Assembly (NCBI RefSeq): GCF_030815485.1
Contig: NZ_JAUSWV010000002.1
Span: 7,068,001 to 7,132,000, forward strand
Length of the DNA: 64,000 nt
From: Streptomyces rishiriensis
GTDB taxonomy: Bacteria; Actinomycetota; Actinomycetes; Streptomycetales; Streptomycetaceae
Reading direction: 5' to 3'
Part shown: piece by piece, positions 8,403 through 16,441 of the stretch
Layout: each line of letters begins with the position of its first letter
Position numbering within the stretch: the stretch's first letter is position 1
Notes under the pieces: model-generated
Told to the model about the DNA's origin: nothing
The model's database searches: none
Seen by the model: only the letters and a program-made list of their open reading frames with translations
Translations under genes and position numbers: made by a program

Positions 8403-9350
8403 CTAGAGCGAGGTGAGGTGCTCCGGCCCGGTCGTCGGCCGGGGCAGCAACGCCGGTTCGGCCGACGCCGTCTCCGGCCTCAGCGCCAGCACCGCCGCCA
8501 CCGGATGGTCCTCGTCCTCGACGGCACCGGGTTCCGGCGCGGCCCGGGACAGCAGCACCACACCCCAGCCCGCGGTCCCCGCTCCCGCCAGCGCCAGGAG
8601 CACCCCCGCCGCCCCGCCCTGCAGGCGTTCGCCCAGGAGCGCGAGGCCGATCGCCGCGGCGGCCACCGGGTTCGCCAGGGTCACCATCGCCAGCGGCGCG
8701 CCGAGACCCCCGCGGTAGGCGGTCTGCGACAGCAGCAGCCCGGCCGTCGCGAAGGCCGCGACCAGCAGCGCCACGCCGACCACCTGCACGCTGAGCAGGG
8801 ATCCCGAACGGTCCGTCGCGGCCACCGTCACGGTCTGGGTGAGCGCCGAGGCGACCCCCGAGGCGAAGCCGGACGCGGTCGCGTGCCGCAGTCCCGGCTT
8901 GGCGCCGCGCCGGGCCAGCAGCCCGATGAGCGCCGCGGTCGCCCCCGCCACCGCCACCGCTTCCGGCACGCTCAGGACGTCCTCCGGAGCCGGGCCCGAC
9001 GCGGTGACCAGGATCGCGGCCAGGCCGGCCAGGGTGAAGGCGGTGCCCCGCCACTCGGCGGCACTGACCCTGCGCCCCGCGACCCGCGCGCCCATCGGCA
9101 CCGCCGCGACCAGAGTGAGTGCGCCGAGCGGCTGCACGACGGTGAGCGGGCCGTACTTGAGGGCGACCACGTGCAGCAGCGCGGCCGCGGCGTTCAGTCC
9201 GACCGAACACCACCAGGAGCCGTTGCCGAGCAGGCGCAGCAGGCCCGTACCGGGGTGCCGGGAGGCCAGCCGTTCCTGGGCGACGGCGGCGGCCGCGTAG
9301 GCGACGGCCGAGAAGAGGGACAGGACGACGGCGACCAGGGTGGCGTTCAT
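8403..9350 (-). CDS. EamA/DMT-type membrane transporter
   Basis: The 315-residue product is almost entirely hydrophobic, with about ten membrane helices in two related halves, as in drug/metabolite transporter (EamA-like) exporters. The start ATG (complement of 9348-9350) overlaps the stop of the upstream PAP2 gene as ATGA, so the two are translationally coupled; the longer frame upstream is not coding. The C-terminal tail is acidic and cytoplasmic. The substrate is unknown. Coupling to a lipid-phosphatase-like gene suggests a role in lipid or envelope metabolism, which is inference. Confidence 0.85.
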   Translation of the reverse strand: MNATLVAVVLSLFSAVAYAAAAVAQERLASRHPGTGLLRLLGNGSWWCSVGLNAAAALLHVVALKYGPLTVVQPLGALTLVAAVPMGARVAGRRVSAAEWRGTAFTLAGLAAILVTASGPAPEDVLSVPEAVAVAGATAALIGLLARRGAKPGLRHATASGFASGVASALTQTVTVAATDRSGSLLSVQVVGVALLVAAFATAGLLLSQTAYRGGLGAPLAMVTLANPVAAAAIGLALLGERLQGGAAGVLLALAGAGTAGWGVVLLSRAAPEPGAVEDEDHPVAAVLALRPETASAEPALLPRPTTGPEHLTSL

Positions 9351-10144
9351 CGGCCCGCTCCCACGAGGACCGGCCCCTCGGCCGGGACCAGGGCGCGCGG
9401 ACCGGGCGCCGCCGACGTGGCCGTGCGCCGGGGGATGTGGACCAGGGTGAGCGCGAGGGCGAGCAGCGCGCCCGCCACGATCGCGTCGAGCCAGTAGTGG
9501 TTCGCCGTGCCCACGATCACCAGCAGGGTCAGCAGGGGATGGAGCAGCCACAGCCACCGCCACCGCGACCGGGTGGCGACGACGAGGCCGATCGCGACCA
9601 TCAGGGCCCAGGCGAAGTGCAGCGAGGGCATCGCCGCGAACTGGTTCGACAGATGGTCGGTCTGCGGCGGCCCGTACACGGAAGGCCCGTACACGCGCGC
9701 AGTGTCGACGAGTCCGGTCGCCGCCAGCATCCGCGGCGGGGCGAGCGGAACGAGGAGGTGGAGCACCAGGGCGGCGCCGGTGACCGCGGCCAGCACCCGG
9801 CGGGCCCACACGTAGTGGGCCGGGCGCCGCAGGTAGAGCCAGACCAGGAACGCCAGGGTGGCGGGGAAGTGCACGGTCGCGTAGTAGGTGTTCGCGACCT
9901 CGACCAGGGTGTCACCGTGCAGCAGCAGGGCCTGGACGGAGCCTTCCCCGGGCAGCCGGAGCAGGCGCTCGACGTGCCACACGTCGTGTGCGTTGCGAAG
10001 AGCCTCGCCGGTGTGGCCGGCGGCCAGCTGCCGGCCGAGCTTGTAGACGAGGAAGAGCCCTGCGACCAGCAGCAGCTCTCGGACTATGGGCGGCCGCGCC
10101 GGCGTGACCGGCTCCGCTTCCCCAGGCTCGGTGCGGGCATTCAT
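9347..10144 (-). CDS. PAP2-family membrane phosphatase / phosphotransferase-like protein
   Basis: The 265-residue protein has six predicted membrane helices and the PAP2_3 (AUR1-like) signature: MPSLHFAWAL with its key His in the middle, and GTANHYWLDAIVAG with the C-terminal His and Asp. This class includes phosphatidic-acid phosphatases and inositol-phosphoceramide-synthase-like phosphotransferases acting at the outer membrane face. It is the first gene of a two-gene unit with the EamA transporter (4-nt ATGA overlap). It faces a TetR regulator across a 220-nt gap that holds a 50-bp palindrome, so it is probably repressed by that TetR protein. Confidence 0.85.
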   Translation of the reverse strand: MNARTEPGEAEPVTPARPPIVRELLLVAGLFLVYKLGRQLAAGHTGEALRNAHDVWHVERLLRLPGEGSVQALLLHGDTLVEVANTYYATVHFPATLAFLVWLYLRRPAHYVWARRVLAAVTGAALVLHLLVPLAPPRMLAATGLVDTARVYGPSVYGPPQTDHLSNQFAAMPSLHFAWALMVAIGLVVATRSRWRWLWLLHPLLTLLVIVGTANHYWLDAIVAGALLALALTLVHIPRRTATSAAPGPRALVPAEGPVLVGAGR

Positions 10145-10231
10145 CCCCCGGCCCCTTCACTGACGGTGGTGCGTGTGGGTGGTGCTGCCGTGCTCGTGAC
10201 TCGTGCATGCACCATCGATACGATGCCGTAC

Positions 10232-10281
10232 CGATACGTCAGTGTACCGATACGCGCGCGTACCGGTACACTGACGTATCG
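10232..10281. promoter_or_regulatory. 50-bp near-perfect palindrome, likely TetR operator
   Basis: Twenty-four of 25 base pairs match around a centre between 10256 and 10257 (the one mismatch is 10250/10263). The arms contain repeated GTACC(G/T)ATACG-like units, and another copy, CGTACCGATACG, overlaps the left edge at 10227-10238. The site lies between divergent PAP2 and TetR genes. It fits a double operator for cooperative binding of two TetR dimers that represses both directions. Confidence 0.7.
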
Positions 10282-10365
10282 ATTGATGTGCGCCACACTG
10301 GACAGAGGCTCTCGCGCGGGCCTCGAGGCACGCCGGAGAGACGGTAGAGAGGCGAGGGACGGCAG

Positions 10366-10980
10366 ATGATGTCGCAGGCAGCGGACGGATCCGAGTCGGT
10401 CGCCGCCACGAGCCGCTCCAAGCTCACGCCCGAGCGTGAGCAGGAGTTCTTCGACGCCGTCCTCGACCAGGTCCGTGAATGCGGGTACGAAGCCGTCACC
10501 ATGGAGGGCATCGCCGCCAGCACCCGGTGCAGCAAGTCCACGCTCTACCGGCAGTGGAAGACCAAGCCCCAGTTCGTCGTCGCCGCCCTGCGCTCCCGCC
10601 GTCAGGCCCGGCTCACCGGCATCGACACCGGCTCGCTCGCCGAGGACCTGCGCGAGGCCGCGCGTGCCACCGGCCGCTGGTCCACGAACGACACCAAGCT
10701 GTTGCAGGCCCTCGGCCACGCCGTCACCGGTGACCAGGACCTCGCGCTGGCGCTGCGGGAGGCGATCGTCACTCCGGAGATCGAGGCGCTGCGGGACATC
10801 CTGCGGCGCGGGGTGGAACGCGGCGAGATCGCCTGCGACCACCCGGCGCTGGAGTACATCCCGGCGCAGATGTTCGGCGTGATCCGCGCGCGTCCCGTCG
10901 TCGACGGGGAGTACGCCGACGAGGAGTACCTGGTCCGCTTCGTGGAGGCCGCCGTGCTGCCGGCGCTCGGCCTCACGTAG
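10366..10980 (+). CDS. TetR family transcriptional regulator
   Basis: The 204-residue product has an N-terminal TetR helix-turn-helix at about residues 25-70 (EFFDAVLDQVRECGYEAVTMEGIAASTRCSKSTLYRQW, with the typical STLYRxW end). The C-terminal ligand-binding part matches the TetR_C_16-like pattern (LREAIVTPEIEALRDILRRGVERGEI). Two ATGs in tandem begin the gene. It is divergent from the PAP2/EamA pair and most likely controls it and itself through the palindrome at 10232-10281. The inducer is unknown. Confidence 0.9.
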   Translation: MMSQAADGSESVAATSRSKLTPEREQEFFDAVLDQVRECGYEAVTMEGIAASTRCSKSTLYRQWKTKPQFVVAALRSRRQARLTGIDTGSLAEDLREAARATGRWSTNDTKLLQALGHAVTGDQDLALALREAIVTPEIEALRDILRRGVERGEIACDHPALEYIPAQMFGVIRARPVVDGEYADEEYLVRFVEAAVLPALGLT

Positions 10981-11085
10981 CGGACACCCGCAGATCAGCC
11001 CATGACTCAGGCCGCCGTCCACGGGATGACTGGACGGTGACCTGTCTCGCGCCGCACCGTGGGGACGGGGGCGGCGCGCACCACC

Positions 11086-11129
11086 CGGCCGGGTGGGGCC
11101 CCTTGAGCGGAGGGCGCCCCACCCGGCCG
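11086..11129. terminator. Bidirectional terminator between TetR and DUF2510 genes
   Basis: CGGCCGGGTGGGGC (11086-11099) and GCCCCACCCGGCCG (11116-11129) are perfect 14-bp arms with a 16-nt loop, between convergent genes. A nested 16-bp palindrome (11081-11096) overlaps the left arm. Confidence 0.7.
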
Positions 11130-11169
11130 ACCGTGTTGCGGGCCACGGGTGCGGCCCACGGGGTCGGAC

Positions 11170-12201
11170 TCAGACGTCCTGGCCGCTGCCGCCGCCCGTC
11201 GACACCTTGATGCCCGAGGTGATCGTGTCGATGACCGACACGCTCTGATCGGCGTCGACCCCGAAGCGGAGAACCACCAGCCGCTCGGGGTCCGCGGGCG
11301 CCGGGAAGGCCAGCGACTCGACGTAGCCGTCCGCGCCCTTGCTCGTGACTGCCTTCCAGCGCACCAGGTAGCCCTTCTGTCCGGCCACCGTCACCGCCTT
11401 GGAGGCGAGCACCTGGTGAGAGGTGATCGCGCCGTACGTCGTGCCTCCGTAGGACTCCTCGGCGTTGGCCGAGATGTCCGCCTTGGCGACGGCCTCGGCG
11501 GTCTCGCCCTTGGTCTCCAGCACCTCGACGGGCGCCGAGTACACGCCCCCCTTCGTGCAGGTCTTGGAGGTGTCGCCGGGGCACTTGTAGGAGGAGTCGG
11601 AGGTCAGCTGCGCGCCGACGCTCAGCTCCTGACCGGTCCAGCCCTTCGGGATGGGGATGCTGATCCCGTTGAGCGCGTCGGTCACCGCACCGCTCTTGAT
11701 CTTCGGCGCCTCCGACTCCTCCGGCGAGGGAGAGGCCCCGCCCGAACCCCCGGAGCCGCCCGAACCCCCGGAGTCGCCGAAGGGCCCGCCCTGCCCGCCG
11801 CCGTCCTGGCCGCCCGTGCCGCCCGGCCCGCCCTGGCCGCCCGGTCCCTGGGCCGTGCCGCTGCCGCCGCCCGAGCCGTCGTCCTTGGCCAGCGACCACA
11901 CGCCGACCCCGATGCCGGCGAGGACCGCCACGGCCGCGGCGACGGCTGTGCCCGTCCGCAGCCCGCGCCGCCGGCCCGGGCCCGTCGGCGTCGCCGGGTA
12001 GCCCTGATACCCCGGATAACCGGGATACGCCGGGTACGACCCGTCCGCCGGGGTCTGCGCCGGCGGACCCCATACGGCGGCCGAGCCCGCGGCGCGGGTC
12101 TGATCCGTCCATGCCTTGCCGTCCCACCAGCGTTCGGTGGCGGGACCGTCACTTGTCTGCCCCGGATCGGGATACCACCCGGGAGGAGTCACCTGCGTCA
12201 T
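11170..12201 (-). CDS. DUF2510-containing membrane-anchored protein
   Basis: The 343-residue product starts with the DUF2510 motif PPGWYPDPG...ERWWDGKAWTDQT. A Tyr/Pro/Gly-rich cytoplasmic linker (YPAYPGYPGYQGYP) follows, then one transmembrane helix (about 88-108). A Gly/Ser-rich stretch leads to an extracytoplasmic domain of about 190 residues with conserved Cys residues (YKCPGDTSKTCTKGG). This architecture is common in Streptomyces and its role is unknown; a surface or stress-sensing function is only a guess. It is monocistronic and convergent with the TetR gene. Confidence 0.85.
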   Translation of the reverse strand: MTQVTPPGWYPDPGQTSDGPATERWWDGKAWTDQTRAAGSAAVWGPPAQTPADGSYPAYPGYPGYQGYPATPTGPGRRRGLRTGTAVAAAVAVLAGIGVGVWSLAKDDGSGGGSGTAQGPGGQGGPGGTGGQDGGGQGGPFGDSGGSGGSGGSGGASPSPEESEAPKIKSGAVTDALNGISIPIPKGWTGQELSVGAQLTSDSSYKCPGDTSKTCTKGGVYSAPVEVLETKGETAEAVAKADISANAEESYGGTTYGAITSHQVLASKAVTVAGQKGYLVRWKAVTSKGADGYVESLAFPAPADPERLVVLRFGVDADQSVSVIDTITSGIKVSTGGGSGQDV

Positions 12202-12488
12202 GCCCCCACCGTATGAGGCGTCGGTGAAAGCCGGATGAGAGGGAGGGCACTCCGTGGAAATACCTTCCGGGGGCCCCGCCGCCCGGCTGGCGCGAATTCG
12301 ACGTCAATTCGGTGCCCGTCACTCGCCGTTGACGTCAGGTGACCACTTCCGCAGGCCCGCCGGGGCGGCCCGGACCGTCCCGTGTCACCCGTGAAGGCGG
12401 GACCTGCCCGGACCGCCCTCCGCGCGAGCCGCCGGAAGGCTACGCTCGACGTCGGTACGTCGTTCGGGCGACTTGGGGAGGTAGCGGG
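12202..12488. other. Divergent promoter region with repeated GACGTCA
   Basis: This gap separates the DUF2510 gene and the large ATPase gene. It holds no gene I can support. GACGTCA occurs twice (around 12300 and 12330), the second as TTGACGTCA, and could be regulatory or part of a -35. GGGGAGG at about 12474-12480 is the ribosome binding site for the ATG at 12489. This argues against the longer in-frame start at 12339. Confidence 0.4.
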
Positions 12489-15203
12489 ATGACGAAGGTC
12501 AGGCCGGCGGCGGCCGCCTCGGCTTCCCTGTGGGAGCGCGAGCGGGAGGTCGCCGCCATCGCCGAAGCGGTGGAGACGCTCTGCGCAGACCGTTCCTCGT
12601 CGGGTCACCTGCTGGTGCTCCGGGGCGAGGCCGGATTCGGCAAGACCGCGTTGTTGGCCGAGACACGCCGTATCGCCGAGAGCCGCGGCTGCGCGGTCTG
12701 GTCGGCCCGCGGCGGCGAGACACTGAGGTCCGTCCCCTTCAACGTGGTACGGCAGTTGCTTCAGCCCGCCCTGCTGTCCCTGCACCCCGAGGAGGCCCGC
12801 GAGTACCTCGGCGACTGGTACGACATCGCCGGTCCCGCCCTCGGCATATTGGAACCCGGCGAGGGCCACGCCGACCCGCAGGGCGTGTGCGACGGCCTCG
12901 TCGCCGCCGTGACCCGGCTGGCCCGGCGCGACTACCCGCTCGTCCTGCTGATCGACGACGCGCACTGGGCCGACCAGGAGACCCTGCGCTGGCTCGTCGC
13001 GTTCGTCGAACGCCTCGACGAACTCTCCGTCCTCGTCGTCGTGGCCCGCAGGCCCGGTGAGGTCAAGGGCGACGCGGCCCGCCACCTCGACGCCATCGGC
13101 CTGGCCGCGGGCCGCGCCGTCACCAGCCTCAGCGCCCTGACCCCGCCCGCGGTCGCCGGTCTCACCCGGGCCACCCTGGGCCCGCACGCCGACGCCGCGT
13201 TCTGCCGCGAGGTCTGGGCCGTCACCGACGGCAACCCCTACGAGACCGTCGAACTCCTCGCCAAGGTCCGCGACAGCGAACTGGAGGCGAGCGAGTCCTC
13301 GGCGGGCGAACTGCGCGCCCTGAACCGCGCCGCCCGCGGCGGCGGCCTCGTCGACCGCCTGGAGAAACTCGGCGTCGACGCCACCAAGTTCGCCATGGCA
13401 GCCGCGATCCTCGGCGCCGACATCTCCGTCGACCAGGCCGCCCTGCTCGCCGGGCTCGGCCGCGACGACGCGGCGCGCTGCGCCGAGCTGCTGCGCAACG
13501 CCCGCATCCTGACCGGGTCCGTCCCCGGGGCCGTCCCGGCCGGCGACGGCGATCTGGAGTTCGTCCACCCGCTGATCGCCTCCGCCGTCTACGACTCCAT
13601 CCCGGGAGGCCTGCGCACCGCGATGCACGGCATCGCCGCCCAGGTCGTCACCGACGCCGGCAAGGGCCTCGCGGCCGCCTCCCGGCACCTGCTCCAGGTA
13701 CACGCGGAAGGGGACGAGGAACTCGTCGAGCAACTGCGCGAGGCGGCCCGCGAACACCTCGCCGTCGGCGCCCCCGACGCGGCCCGCCGCTGTCTCGAAC
13801 GGGCCCTGAGCGAACCGCCCGCCCCCGAGGTCCACGCGCACGTGCTCTACGAACTGGGCTGCGCCACCCTCCTCACCGCCCCCGCCAGGACCATCGAGCA
13901 CCTGCGCACCGCACTCGGCATGCCGGGCCTCGACGGCCCCGAACGGGTCGACGCCGTCTACCGCCTCTCCCAGGCCCTCCTGCACAACGACCAGCTGGAG
14001 GAGGCCGTCCGCACGGTCGAGGCGGAGGCCGCCCGGCACGCCCCCGGACCCGCGCGGCTGCGGCTCCAGGCCGTGCAGTTCATGTGGGAGGGCGTACACG
14101 CCGGGGAGGCGACCACACCGCGCCGCTCCGAGCGACTCGCCGAGCTCGCCGCGACCTGTACCGGCCGGGACAACGCCGAGCGCGCCCTGCTCATCCTGCG
14201 CGGCTTCGACGCCATGACCCACGGCGAGAACGCCGAGGAGGTCGCCGAGTTCTGCGACCGCGCCCTCGTCAACGGCGGTCTCGCCCCCGGACTCGGCTGG
14301 ACCGACCAGGAGTGGGGCATCGAACTGCTGATGATGCTGGCCAGCTCCTACGCCTACACCGACCGGCTCGACCGCGCCGACGCCCTCTTCAACGAGGCCC
14401 TGCGCGCCTACACGTCCGCCGGCTGGAGCGGCGGCCATCTCGCCCTGGCCCATGCCTACCTCGGACTGGGCCTGCGCCGCCGGGGACGTCTGAAGGAGGC
14501 GGAGGAGTCCCTCAGGGAATCCCTGCGGGTCGCCGAACGCGTCGGCCGCGGCCTGCCCCTGTACTGGTCGGCCACCTGCAACCTCATCGACACGCTGCTG
14601 GCCCGCGGTCATGTCGCCGAGGCCTGGGAGACCGCCGAACAGTACGGTTTCGCCCCGCCGTACCCGTCGACGATCGTGCTTCCCGACCCCCGATCGGTGC
14701 GCGGCCGGCTCCTGCTGGCCGTCGGGCGCACCAAGGACGGCATCAACGAGCTGGAGGCGGCCGAGAAGGCGGCCGCCGTCCGCGGCCACCTCAACCCGGT
14801 GATGGTCCCCTGGGCCGTCGAACTCGCCCGGGCGCTGGCCACCGAGGATCCGGCCCGGGCGAACCGGCTCGTCTCCGAGGCCCGCAGGCAGGCCGAACGC
14901 TTCGGCACCGACACCGCGATCGGCGAGGCGCTGCGCTGCGCCGCCGCCCTGGAGACCGGCCAGCGCGCGGTCCGGCTGGCCCAACAGGCGGTCACCTTCC
15001 TGGAGTCCTCGCCCTGCCAGTACGAACACGCCGCCGCCCGGGTCGAGTACGGTCTCCTCTCCCGCTCGGTGACCGAGCTCGGCCGGGGCCTGTCCCTGGC
15101 GCGCTCCTGCGGCGCGGACGGCCTGGTGGACCAGGCCCAGCAGGCGCTGCGCGGGATGGGCGCGCCGCAGGTCGGCCTGGTGCCCGGACAGACCCGGAGG
15201 TAG
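12489..15203 (+). CDS. Large LAL-type AAA/STAND ATPase without a LuxR HTH
   Basis: This 904-residue protein has the layout of LAL regulators (MalT-like STAND ATPases): Walker A GEAGFGKT at about 46-53, Walker B VLLIDDAHWAD at about 152-162, a STAND helical part, and a long TPR-like helical C-terminal half. Typical LAL proteins end with a LuxR HTH of about 65 residues. Here the protein stops right after the last TPR-like helix (GADGLVDQAQQALRGMGAP), and a terminator starts at the next base, so the HTH is cleanly absent. It could signal through protein partners rather than DNA. It is convergent with the pca operon; any regulatory link to pca is inference. Confidence 0.85.
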   Translation: MTKVRPAAAASASLWEREREVAAIAEAVETLCADRSSSGHLLVLRGEAGFGKTALLAETRRIAESRGCAVWSARGGETLRSVPFNVVRQLLQPALLSLHPEEAREYLGDWYDIAGPALGILEPGEGHADPQGVCDGLVAAVTRLARRDYPLVLLIDDAHWADQETLRWLVAFVERLDELSVLVVVARRPGEVKGDAARHLDAIGLAAGRAVTSLSALTPPAVAGLTRATLGPHADAAFCREVWAVTDGNPYETVELLAKVRDSELEASESSAGELRALNRAARGGGLVDRLEKLGVDATKFAMAAAILGADISVDQAALLAGLGRDDAARCAELLRNARILTGSVPGAVPAGDGDLEFVHPLIASAVYDSIPGGLRTAMHGIAAQVVTDAGKGLAAASRHLLQVHAEGDEELVEQLREAAREHLAVGAPDAARRCLERALSEPPAPEVHAHVLYELGCATLLTAPARTIEHLRTALGMPGLDGPERVDAVYRLSQALLHNDQLEEAVRTVEAEAARHAPGPARLRLQAVQFMWEGVHAGEATTPRRSERLAELAATCTGRDNAERALLILRGFDAMTHGENAEEVAEFCDRALVNGGLAPGLGWTDQEWGIELLMMLASSYAYTDRLDRADALFNEALRAYTSAGWSGGHLALAHAYLGLGLRRRGRLKEAEESLRESLRVAERVGRGLPLYWSATCNLIDTLLARGHVAEAWETAEQYGFAPPYPSTIVLPDPRSVRGRLLLAVGRTKDGINELEAAEKAAAVRGHLNPVMVPWAVELARALATEDPARANRLVSEARRQAERFGTDTAIGEALRCAAALETGQRAVRLAQQAVTFLESSPCQYEHAAARVEYGLLSRSVTELGRGLSLARSCGADGLVDQAQQALRGMGAPQVGLVPGQTRR

Positions 15204-15248
15204 CCGCGGGAGGCCGCCGGTGGAGGTGACACCGGCGGCCTCCCGCGG
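15204..15248. terminator. 19-bp perfect bidirectional terminator
   Basis: CCGCGGGAGGCCGCCGGTG (15204-15222) pairs perfectly with 15230-15248 around a 7-nt loop. It begins at the base after the ATPase stop and also lies beyond the end of convergent pcaL. It is the strongest hairpin in the window. Confidence 0.9.
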
Positions 15249-15316
15249 CAGCACTCGCCGCCGGGCCGTGCACGGCCTCCGCGGTGCGCGCCTCAGCCCG
15301 TGGCCCCGCGTCCTCC

Positions 15317-16441
15317 TCAGCCGGTGCCGTCCTCCTCCGCCAGCACTCGCTGGGCCGTCGCGAACGCCGAGTTCGCCGCCGGAACCCCGCAGTACACGGC
15401 CGTCTGGAGCAGTACGGCCCCGATCTCCTGCGGGGTGAGCCCGTTGCGCCGGGCCGCCCGCACATGCATGGCCAGCTCGTCGTAGTGACCGTGCGCCACC
15501 AGCGCGGTCAGCGTGATCATGCTGCGCTCGCGGCGGCTCAGCGTCGGGTCGGTCCAGATCTCCCCCCAGGCGTAGCGGGAGATGAAGTCCTGGTAGCGGG
15601 CGGTGAAGGCGGTCTGCCGGGCCTGCGCCCGGTCCACGTGCGCGTCCCCGAGCACCTCCCGGCGCACCTCCATGCCCCGCTCGGCCACGCCGTCGAGATG
15701 GGCGCGCAGCACGGTCAGCACGGCCTCGGGGCACTCGGCGGGCGCGAGGTGCGAGGCGCCCGGGAGCTCGACCAGCGCGGCTCCCGGCACCGCGTCCGCG
15801 ATCTCCCGCAGATGCGCCGGCGGCGTCGCCGGATCCTCCCGCCCGGCGATCAGCAGCGTCCGTACGGCGATCTCCGGCAGCCGCTCCCGCAGATCGAAAG
15901 CGGCCAGCGCGTCACAGCACGCCGCGTAGGCCTCCGGGTCGGCGGCGCGGTGGTCGGCGACCAGCCCGGGCACGGTGAACCCCGGCGTGAACCAACGCGA
16001 GTTCGCGCCCTCGGCGAGTCGCGCCAGCCCCTCGCGGCGCACCAGCGCGGCCCGCTCCTCCCACGGTCCGGGCCCGTTGAAGTGCGCCGACGAGCAGATG
16101 ACCGCCAGTGCCGACACCCGCTCCGGGTGATGCAGCGCCAGCTGCAGACCGACCGCGCCGCCCAGGGACACGCCCGCGTACGCGAACCGCTCCAGGCCGA
16201 GCGAGTCGGCCAGCGCCAGCACCAGGCCGGCGAGGTCATCCACGGTGGCTCCGGGGCCGATCAGATCCGCCGCCGAGCCCCCGTGCCCCGGCAGGTCCCA
16301 GCGGATCACCCGGTGCGTCACGGACAGCTCCGGCGCGACCTTGTCCCACAGGGCGTACGAGGTGCCGAGGGAGGGGCCGAGCAGCAGCGGGGGAGCCGAA
16401 GCAGGGCCCTCGGCGCGGTGGTTCAGCAGCTTGTCGGTCAA
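15317..16441 (-). CDS. pcaL: 3-oxoadipate enol-lactonase / 4-carboxymuconolactone decarboxylase fusion
   Basis: The product has 374 residues. Residues 1-250 form an alpha/beta-hydrolase (beta-ketoadipate enol-lactone hydrolase) with the nucleophile elbow GVSLGG, Asp in GREDPATPP and His in GASHLAP. Residues 260-374 form the carboxymuconolactone decarboxylase (RRERSMITLTALVAHGHYDEL, LLQTAVYCGVPAANSAF). The two steps convert gamma-carboxymuconolactone to beta-ketoadipate. This fusion is known from Streptomyces and Rhodococcus. The best start is a TTG (complement of 16439-16441) sharing bases with the pcaB stop (TTGA); longer frames run inside pcaB. It is the last gene of the pca operon. Confidence 0.95.
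   Translation of the reverse strand: MTDKLLNHRAEGPASAPPLLLGPSLGTSYALWDKVAPELSVTHRVIRWDLPGHGGSAADLIGPGATVDDLAGLVLALADSLGLERFAYAGVSLGGAVGLQLALHHPERVSALAVICSSAHFNGPGPWEERAALVRREGLARLAEGANSRWFTPGFTVPGLVADHRAADPEAYAACCDALAAFDLRERLPEIAVRTLLIAGREDPATPPAHLREIADAVPGAALVELPGASHLAPAECPEAVLTVLRAHLDGVAERGMEVRREVLGDAHVDRAQARQTAFTARYQDFISRYAWGEIWTDPTLSRRERSMITLTALVAHGHYDELAMHVRAARRNGLTPQEIGAVLLQTAVYCGVPAANSAFATAQRVLAEEDGTG

Noticed and set aside
12198..15734. An 1178-codon minus-strand frame
   Set aside because: It lies antisense to the LAL-type ATPase and crosses a strong terminator. The composition is that of a shadow frame.
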